Below are positions 8,385-14,328 of a stretch of 18,301 nucleotides of DNA, piece after piece (position 1 is the first letter of the stretch; every line of letters begins with the position of its first letter). A program made the translations under genes and the position numbers. A model generated the notes under the pieces. That model was not told the DNA's origin and made no database searches. It saw only the letters and a list, made by a program, of their open reading frames with translations. This DNA comes from Roseimaritima sp. (lineage in GTDB: Bacteria > Planctomycetota > Planctomycetia > Pirellulales > Pirellulaceae): contig SLFV01000270.1 in the NCBI GenBank assembly GCA_007124075.1, forward strand, positions 1 through 18,301, given 5' to 3'.

Positions 8385-8434
8385 GTGGGATTCGCCGGAA
8401 TTCCTCGAGCGAGAGGAATTCTGTCGAATTCCAC
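8385..8434. repeat. Hairpin with 22-bp arms
   Basis: Bases 8385-8406 pair with 8413-8434: 19 Watson-Crick pairs, two positions that become G-U if the plus strand is transcribed, and one mismatch, around a six-base loop (GAGCGA, 8407-8412). The arms contain two GAATTC sites. There is no T-tract after either arm, so a simple intrinsic terminator is unlikely. Because the G-U pairs favour the plus-strand transcript, a structured RNA leader for the downstream gene is one reading; a mobile repeat is another. Confidence 0.8.
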
Positions 8435-8526
8435 TACCCTAAGAATGGAACGTTGACAAACCCTGGGAACTGAGTCGATTTTGTGCAAAGTTGTCCGACG
8501 GTGAGTTTCCCGTAAAAGGCTTCTGG

Positions 8527-8557
8527 CACGGAAATGCCGCGCGGAGCCCTTTCCGTG
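8527..8557. repeat. Short hairpin, 8-bp perfect stem
   Basis: CACGGAAA (8527-8534) is perfectly complementary to TTTCCGTG (8550-8557) around a 15-base G/C-rich loop. It lies about 200 bases upstream of the ExbB gene. A role in the transcript leader is possible but nothing beyond the symmetry supports it. Confidence 0.5.
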
Positions 8558-8643
8558 ATCGCGTTTCCTTGTTGGGGTTGGGCAAAGCAGAGATGGTCCG
8601 TCTCGGTGAATCGCCGGATTTTGATTAAGCTATGAGTGAAGAT

Positions 8644-8655
8644 CACCACGTGGTG
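8644..8655. promoter_or_regulatory. 12-bp perfect palindrome, possible operator
   Basis: CACCACGTGGTG is its own reverse complement and lies 103 bases upstream of the ExbB start codon. It has the size and symmetry of a binding site for a dimeric regulator, and its position suits control of the cluster. There is no second copy that I noticed in the window and no regulator gene nearby, so this is only a candidate. Confidence 0.3.
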
Positions 8656-8758
8656 GAAGTGCTGGAAAATACTTACTCCTATTTCCAATGCAAAGAAATC
8701 TCCTGGGATTCCCCGGGCAGATGTCTTGTAAAACAGTTTTTTAGCAGGAACAAACAGA

Positions 8759-9421
8759 ATGCTACTGGTCGCGGATGACGGACTGAATGTCTTTGTCTTG
8801 ATCTCCAACTCAACCTATCTCGCCCTGGCGTCGGTCGCGCTATGGGGATTGTACTGCAGCGTCATGATTTGGACGCGAGTTAGCAACAAGCGATTCAAGA
8901 ATGAAGCCCAGCAGGATGCTTTTTTGGAGGACATTGAGGGGCCATTGGAGGATGGGGATTTTGAATCGGTGATGGAATTGTGTGCGGGAGATTCGCGCGC
9001 GGTGCCTCAAATGGTCGATCTGGGTGTCAACAATCGCGAACTGGGCTATACGCGCGTCCGGCAACTGGTCCTGGATCGTTTTCAGCGGGATGTTCTGTCC
9101 GACTTGGAATATCGTCTCAGTTGGGTCAGTACGGTGATCAAGAGCGCCCCCATGATTGGTCTGTTCGGGACGGTGTTTGGGATGATGGGGGCATTTAAGA
9201 CGCTGGCCACCGCCGAAAGTGTCGAGCCTTCCGCGTTGGCTGGTGACATTCAGGTTGCATTGGTTACCACCGCATCGGGACTGGCAATCGCGATTCCTTT
9301 GATGATTTTGGTGGCGAATATCAATATCAAGATCAGCAAGATGGAAGATCTTGTCGGTAGCGGTTTGACGCGAGCATTTGCTGCGTTGAAAGCCGGAATC
9401 CAGAACGAAGTGATTCAATAG
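8759..9421 (+). CDS. MotA/TolQ/ExbB family proton-channel protein
   Basis: The 220-residue product has the three-helix ExbB/TolQ topology. A first membrane segment lies at about 19-38 and a long cytoplasmic loop with an acidic helix at about 48-120. The second segment (129-146) carries GLFGTVFGMMGAF. The third (about 167-188) carries VALVTTASGLAIAIP, whose Thr170/Thr171 correspond to pore-lining threonines of the family. A short basic/acidic cytoplasmic tail follows. Such proteins form pentamers around ExbD/TolR dimers in the inner membrane and use the proton gradient to drive rotation. AGG lies about 10 bases before the ATG at 8759. It is the first gene of a co-directional cluster, 55 bases ahead of the first ExbD gene. 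Membership of the family is clear; which partner it energises cannot be read from this gene alone. Confidence 0.93.
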   Translation: MLLVADDGLNVFVLISNSTYLALASVALWGLYCSVMIWTRVSNKRFKNEAQQDAFLEDIEGPLEDGDFESVMELCAGDSRAVPQMVDLGVNNRELGYTRVRQLVLDRFQRDVLSDLEYRLSWVSTVIKSAPMIGLFGTVFGMMGAFKTLATAESVEPSALAGDIQVALVTTASGLAIAIPLMILVANINIKISKMEDLVGSGLTRAFAALKAGIQNEVIQ

Positions 9422-9476
9422 CGATGGTTCATCCTAACGAAAATTCCTTGTTCGCATCCCGGGTTTGGTAAACAGC

Positions 9477-9956
9477 ATGGCTTCCGAAATCAGTTCTGCC
9501 GCGGAGTCCGACGATGACGAACCGATGCAAATGTCGGGCAAGAAACGCGGCGATGACGAAATGGACATTACGCCGATGATCGACATCACGTTTTTGCTGC
9601 TGATTTTTTTCGTCGTGGCTTCAAAGATGGATCCGACCCAAACCGCACAAACGCCACGGGCGGAGGCTGGACTGGCGGTATCTGCAAAGGACTCCGCAGT
9701 CATTTTTGTGGAACGCGGCAGCGGTGACAAAGCGATCCTAAAACGCTCCGACGAAAGTACTTTTAGTGACGATGAAGACGCGCAAATAACGGAAATACTG
9801 GACTACGTTCAGCAACGCCTGGACGATGGCAAGCAACAGGTCATGATTTTGGGCAACTGGGACGTGTCCGTGGGTGAAATTGGACGATTGCGTCGAATTG
9901 TGGGCGACCATTTTGAGGATTTAGGGGTGACCTACATCGCGGTCAAAGAAGTATGA
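9477..9956 (+). CDS. ExbD/TolR family protein, first copy
   Basis: With the ATG at 9477 the product has 159 residues. An acidic cytoplasmic N-terminus leads to MDITPMIDITFLLLIFFVVA, where Asp36 is the membrane aspartate that carries protons in ExbD/TolR. A periplasmic domain of about 110 residues follows, ending with a strand like GVTYIAVKEV. A TTG at 9465 would add four residues; the ATG is preferred, although neither has a strong ribosome site. ExbD/TolR proteins are single-pass, dimeric and sit inside the ExbB/TolQ pentamer. This copy is 60 bases ahead of a second, divergent ExbD gene, so the pair may form a heterodimer or two alternative motors. Confidence 0.92.
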   Translation: MASEISSAAESDDDEPMQMSGKKRGDDEMDITPMIDITFLLLIFFVVASKMDPTQTAQTPRAEAGLAVSAKDSAVIFVERGSGDKAILKRSDESTFSDDEDAQITEILDYVQQRLDDGKQQVMILGNWDVSVGEIGRLRRIVGDHFEDLGVTYIAVKEV

Positions 9957-10016
9957 AAACGGTTGGTGGACGGCATTGTTTTTGGCTCTCAGGCAGCGGT
10001 CGATTGAGGTCAAAGT

Positions 10017-10802
10017 ATGACATTTGATTTCCAGTGCCCCGAATGCGGAACGGGTCTACGTGTCGTCGAGCGGATGATGGGACGCGACTTGCACTGCCCT
10101 CATTGCGATGCACGGATCAGCGTTCCATCGATGTCGGATTTCCAGCGGAATCTGGCGGCAGCGCGACCAGAAACTTCTGGCGACCCTGCGAACGATCAGG
10201 TCGTCGGGTCCGTGGCTGATGAAGATGAAGCTATCTGGGAGGCAGAGCCAGTTGATGAAGGGACGGTGACGACCGGGGCGACCGCAATGCCGATTAACCA
10301 GGGTTCGGCCGCGACTTTGGTGGTGCCCGCCAGTGCCACCGAAAGCGATGAGGAGCCAAGTGCATTGGCGCGTAAATCGCGCGACGATGGTGAACTGGAT
10401 ATGACGCCCATGGTTGACGTGACTTTTTTGTTACTAATTTTTTTCATGGTGACGGCCTCTTTCAGCCTACAAAAATCATTGCCAATGCCGCAGGCGCAAA
10501 GCGAACAGCCCAGCACGACAACTGTCGACGAGGAAGATGACGACAAAGAGACCGTGACGGTGGAAATCGACGAATTCAATGGCTTCCTGATCATCTCGAA
10601 TGAGTTCGAGCGGGAGTGCGCCAGCAAACTTGCGGTCACAACCGCGTTACGCGAAGCCTTCAATCCCAGCGCAGGTGGGATGCGGCTCGCCATCGTCGTT
10701 CATGAAAATGCCAAACTGCAAAGCTTGGTTGACGTGATGGACGCCGGAACGATTGCCAACTACGCCGAAGTTCAAATCACGGAAGTCGAACAGTTGGATT
10801 AG
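10017..10802 (+). CDS. ExbD/TolR family protein with N-terminal zinc ribbon
   Basis: The 261-residue protein begins with a zinc-ribbon/MJ0042-type finger: C7-P-E-C10 and C27-P-H-C30 flank GLRVVERMMGRD. An acidic, Ala/Thr-rich linker (about 40-120) joins it to an ExbD unit. There LDMTPMVDVTFLLLIFFMVTA has the proton-carrying Asp at 134, and a periplasmic domain of about 110 residues follows. ExbD N-termini are cytoplasmic, so the finger would face the cytosol, where it could bind a protein partner. The usual ExbD length is 130-160 residues; the finger and linker account for the excess. The ATG at 10017 has GAGG about 8 bases upstream and places the first Cys at residue 7, which supports the start. 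The role of the finger is inference. Confidence 0.92.
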   Translation: MTFDFQCPECGTGLRVVERMMGRDLHCPHCDARISVPSMSDFQRNLAAARPETSGDPANDQVVGSVADEDEAIWEAEPVDEGTVTTGATAMPINQGSAATLVVPASATESDEEPSALARKSRDDGELDMTPMVDVTFLLLIFFMVTASFSLQKSLPMPQAQSEQPSTTTVDEEDDDKETVTVEIDEFNGFLIISNEFERECASKLAVTTALREAFNPSAGGMRLAIVVHENAKLQSLVDVMDAGTIANYAEVQITEVEQLD

Positions 10803-10869
10803 TTAGCCCCAGTCAAGCAAGCGGTTTTTGCACAACTTTACTTCTCCGCCTTTTTCACCATAAGAGCCG

Positions 10870-13800
10870 ATGTTGGCCAACGAATTAATTGATTTACTGG
10901 AGCGACGCGGATTGCTGGATCAAGAGATCATCGAAGCGTTGCGCGATCAACTGCAGCAAAGCGGTGCCAAAGCATCGCCCGAGGCGATAGCGAAACTATT
11001 GGTCGACAACGAACACCTGACTCGCTTTCAGGCCTCCAAGTTGATCGGGGAACTGCGGGCGGGGCAGTACGGCGAGAGTGGGCAGAATGGAGCACCATCG
11101 ACGGACGAGGCGGATCTGGGGTTGGTGGATGATTTCGCCGATGGCAATGATCCCGTTGAGGCTGAAGTGCTGGACACTGACAATGCCGACGCAGCGGTAA
11201 TCGAAGCCGATGCGATCGATGCCGACGTCGTGGACGCCGAGGTGTTGGATGCGGATGCTGTGGATGCCGAATTGATTGAAAGTGACAACGATCTGTCCGC
11301 AAAGCTCAAACGTCAGTCGAAGCGGCGCACAGCGTCAGCGAAAACTGGCAAATCGGTACCAGTGACGCAGGAGAAGAATATCTGGGACTCGTTCAAGATC
11401 TACGGTGTTGCCGGGATCATCCTGTTGTTGCTGGTCGGCGGATTTGCCCTGTGGTGGGTGATCAACAGTCAGGATTCGGCTGGTTTCTTAAAACATGCCG
11501 ACGAATTGTACGATTCCACCAGTTTTGCCGCCGCACGGGAGCAGTACCAAGTATTCACCCGCAAGTATGGCTCGACTGACAAAGTAAATGCCTCTAAGGC
11601 TCGGGTGCGCGTGGCAACCACGCAGATCTACGAACCGGCTCTGGCGGGAAATCCCGTCGAAGCATTGACGGTGGCGAATCGTGTTTTGCCTGAAGTGGAA
11701 GACGAACCGGGGATGGGGGACGAACTGCCTGCGTTATCGGATTCTTTGGTTCAGATTGGGGAGCGAATCGCTGATCGAGCGGAAAAGTCTCGCGATACCG
11801 AGGAACAAACCAATCTGCTGGAATCGCTAGACCAATTGCTGGAAATGACTCAGAATGCCAAATACATTTCCACCTCGCTACGGCAAACGCTGGCCACACG
11901 CCTGACGATGCTGGGGGAGTCGCGAGCGAGGATTCATCGCACAATCAATCGCAACAACCGGCTGGCGGAAAGCCTGGTGGCGATGCGTGCGGCGTTAGAC
12001 GCCCAGGAAACGAAGCAGGCTTACGACATCCGCAAGACGCTTTTGCGAGATTATCCCGAATTGACCGATGACGAGGAGTTAGCGGCTTTGGTTCTGGAGG
12101 CCAGTGAGATTCAACAGCAATTGGTTGCGGCAGATTCAGACGTTCCAAAGACGACTCGCGAGGAATTACCGGTCCGTCAGCAGCAATCGATCTTGCTGAC
12201 CAATCGATCCGGAGCGGGTGCGCAGGGCATGGCCAATCGTGTGATCTATTTTCAAGTTCGTGGCTCGGTGATGGCTTTCGAGGCGGATACCGGAAAGACG
12301 TTATGGCGTCGTTACGTGGGGTATCAACGTTCGCACCTTCCGCTACCTCTCGGTGACACGGCGGATGCGGGTGTGTTGTTAAGCGATGGTCAACGGAGCG
12401 AGGTTCAGCGTTTGTCTGGAACTGCAGGCGACGTTCAGTGGCGTGCGCAGATCGGGGAGCCCTTCAGTAAGCCGGAAGTGGTGGGCGAAACCATTTATTT
12501 GACGACGGACTCAGGCCGCCTGTTGGCAATTGATAACATCACCGGCGATGTTAAATGGGCGATCCGGGTTCCTCAGGAAACCTACATCAGCCCCGGGGTC
12601 GCGGCTCGCGAGTCTCGCCTGTATCAGGCCGGGGATCACAGTAATTTGTATGTGATCGACGCGAAAAACGGAGGTTGCATCGAATCGTTTTATCTTGGAC
12701 ACGGGGAAGGTTCGGTTCGCGTCCCACCAGTCCCGTTGCTGGGACACCTGTTTGTCATTGAGAACCTTGACCCCAAATCGGCTCGCATCCACATCCTTCG
12801 TTCTGGCAGCGATGGCAAGGGAGTGTACCGTGCCCAGCCCCCCATCAATCTGGTTGGCAACGTGATCACGACCCCCCTGATCGAACGCACGCGACTGATT
12901 GTGCTGACCGATCGCGGTGAAGTGAAGGTCCTAAATGTGGAACCGACTGCGGAGGCGGAACAGGTCACGATTGCGGCTCAGCAAGTCGCTTCTTATGAGA
13001 CCCCCACCGCAACCCAGATGGCGGTCGACCGTAGTCAAATGTGGATTACGGGAACCAGGATTAATCGCTATGAATTGCAGATGAGCACAGGACGGATCAA
13101 TTTCAGTTGGATTCGTCACGCGGGCGACGCATTCATTGCCCCGCCCCGATTTATGGATGGTGTGTTGTTTCACGCGCGGGTTCTGAAGGGGACCAAAGGG
13201 ATTCGGATCGCGGCGGTCGACCCGGCGACCGGGCAAGTGAAATGGCAAACCGATGTCGGTGTCCCGGTCGCGATGCTCCGCCCGACGCGAGGTGGGGTGC
13301 ATGCGATCACCTCGCAAGCAGCGCTTTATATGCTCGATGCCGCCGCCTACCAGCAGGGATTGGTTGGCCGTCCGTTAGAAAATCCTGGTGGCGAGGACGG
13401 TTTTACGTTACGGTTTGAAAATCCATTACCGTTGGACGAAAACGTCAGCGTGATGCTGAACCGTGAGGATTCCGGACAACTTGCGGTCTACAATCCGACC
13501 CGGCAGCGAGAATTACTGCGGGTTGTAAAGTTGGGGGTCGGTTTAAATCGTGCTACCGCGCCCCCCGTGATTTCGGCAGGCGGAATCCTGTTGGCCATGA
13601 GCAATGGTCGGGTACTGTTGAAAGATCATCGCACCGGGGTCGATTTGGGTAGCCCCTTCCAACCGCCAACCGGTCCAGAGGAGACGGTGAATTGGTATCA
13701 CGTTGTCCCCCTTCCCGAAGATCCCGAACAGGTTGTCTTAGGTGATCCGCGTGGCAAGCTGTACCGGGTCCGGGTTGGTGAGCAGATGCGATCGTTGGCC

Positions 13801-14328
13801 GAGAAGGAGAATCCACTGAAGTTCCTTGGGCCGATGACGGCGGTCAAAAACAGGCTGTTCGCTACGACCGCCGGTCCTGCTTCGGACGTCTTGGTTCGGT
13901 ACGACATTAACAGTCTGACCGAATCCGACCGGACAACCTTGGACGGTCGCGTTGTGTGGGGCCCCGTCGCAGTTGGTGATCAGGTTTTGGTTCTTACCGA
14001 TGACGATGCTGGCACAAAGGTGGATTACGAAAGCGATGGAACTCTGCGAGCCTTTTCCGACGATGGCAAGCAGCAATGGACGCTGCCTTGGCCCGGCGGG
14101 CAACCTGTGTCACCGCCGGTGGACGTCGACGGTCAGTGGGTGATGACAACGGAGATCGGTAAATTGCTGACCCTTGATCCAGCGACAGGACAACTGGTAG
14201 GGATGCGGGACTTTGGAGAACCTCTGTCGGCGGCTCCACTGCGTGTTGGCAGTGGCAAGCGACTGTTTGTGCCGGGTTCCGAAGGCATTGTGTATATCGC
14301 GGACGTACCGACCGAGGTAGCTCCATGA
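10870..14328 (+). CDS. Single-pass membrane protein with large periplasmic PQQ-like beta-propeller
   Basis: The 1152-residue product has four parts. Residues 1-65 form a helical segment containing LTRFQASKLIG, resembling the unit that precedes the kinase domain in many planctomycete Ser/Thr kinases; no kinase follows here. Residues 97-141 are nine acidic pentads. A basic patch (145-153) precedes one membrane helix (about 178-198), so by the positive-inside rule the N-terminus is cytoplasmic. The exported part has a helical, TPR-like section (about 205-425), then a propeller from about 439 to the end with PQQ-type blade signatures such as GKTLWRRY, GDVQWRAQIG, GDVKWAIRV and GQVKWQTDVG. PQQ-like propellers here more often bind proteins (as in BamB) than the cofactor. 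It overlaps the next start by four bases (ATGA), so the two are translationally coupled. It may take the place of TonB/TolA next to the ExbBD genes, which is inference. Confidence 0.88.
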   Translation: MLANELIDLLERRGLLDQEIIEALRDQLQQSGAKASPEAIAKLLVDNEHLTRFQASKLIGELRAGQYGESGQNGAPSTDEADLGLVDDFADGNDPVEAEVLDTDNADAAVIEADAIDADVVDAEVLDADAVDAELIESDNDLSAKLKRQSKRRTASAKTGKSVPVTQEKNIWDSFKIYGVAGIILLLLVGGFALWWVINSQDSAGFLKHADELYDSTSFAAAREQYQVFTRKYGSTDKVNASKARVRVATTQIYEPALAGNPVEALTVANRVLPEVEDEPGMGDELPALSDSLVQIGERIADRAEKSRDTEEQTNLLESLDQLLEMTQNAKYISTSLRQTLATRLTMLGESRARIHRTINRNNRLAESLVAMRAALDAQETKQAYDIRKTLLRDYPELTDDEELAALVLEASEIQQQLVAADSDVPKTTREELPVRQQQSILLTNRSGAGAQGMANRVIYFQVRGSVMAFEADTGKTLWRRYVGYQRSHLPLPLGDTADAGVLLSDGQRSEVQRLSGTAGDVQWRAQIGEPFSKPEVVGETIYLTTDSGRLLAIDNITGDVKWAIRVPQETYISPGVAARESRLYQAGDHSNLYVIDAKNGGCIESFYLGHGEGSVRVPPVPLLGHLFVIENLDPKSARIHILRSGSDGKGVYRAQPPINLVGNVITTPLIERTRLIVLTDRGEVKVLNVEPTAEAEQVTIAAQQVASYETPTATQMAVDRSQMWITGTRINRYELQMSTGRINFSWIRHAGDAFIAPPRFMDGVLFHARVLKGTKGIRIAAVDPATGQVKWQTDVGVPVAMLRPTRGGVHAITSQAALYMLDAAAYQQGLVGRPLENPGGEDGFTLRFENPLPLDENVSVMLNREDSGQLAVYNPTRQRELLRVVKLGVGLNRATAPPVISAGGILLAMSNGRVLLKDHRTGVDLGSPFQPPTGPEETVNWYHVVPLPEDPEQVVLGDPRGKLYRVRVGEQMRSLAEKENPLKFLGPMTAVKNRLFATTAGPASDVLVRYDINSLTESDRTTLDGRVVWGPVAVGDQVLVLTDDDAGTKVDYESDGTLRAFSDDGKQQWTLPWPGGQPVSPPVDVDGQWVMTTEIGKLLTLDPATGQLVGMRDFGEPLSAAPLRVGSGKRLFVPGSEGIVYIADVPTEVAP
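11158..11292 (+). repeat. Nine acidic pentapeptide repeats in the propeller protein
   Basis: These bases encode residues 97-141 and divide cleanly into nine units of five, consensus [DE]-A-[DE]-x-[hydrophobic]: EAEVL, DTDNA, DAAVI, EADAI, DADVV, DAEVL, DADAV, DAELI, ESDND. The tract lies on the cytoplasmic side of the membrane helix and just before a basic patch. At DNA level the codons vary, so this is a protein-level repeat rather than a recent tandem duplication. Confidence 0.85.

Larger units (their letters stand above)
8006..8758. other. Long non-coding region rich in inverted repeats (753 bases)
   Basis: No gene is supported between the VWA pair and the ExbB gene. A 124-codon minus-strand frame (8434-8808) and a 63-codon plus frame (8078-8269) lack any protein-like signature. 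Instead there are four inverted structures: a nested rod at 8181-8300, a 22-bp-arm hairpin at 8385-8434, an 8-bp stem at 8527-8557 and a 12-bp palindrome at 8644-8655. None has a following T-run, so none reads as a textbook terminator. The promoter of the exb-type cluster should be here; I could not place it with confidence. A possible TAAAAT -10 box lies at about 8065-8070, but the spacing to its best -35 (TTGCGT) is only 15 bases. Confidence 0.6.

Noticed and set aside
8434..8808. 124-codon minus-strand frame overlapping the ExbB start
   Set aside because: Low-complexity-like, no motif; it crosses the ExbB start and lies in the repeat-rich gap, so it is better seen as non-coding.
11158..11292. 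Pentapeptide-repeat (Rfr) domain
   Set aside because: Register is five, but the central position is mostly Ala/Val, not Leu/Phe, and nine units are too few for a stable quadrilateral helix.
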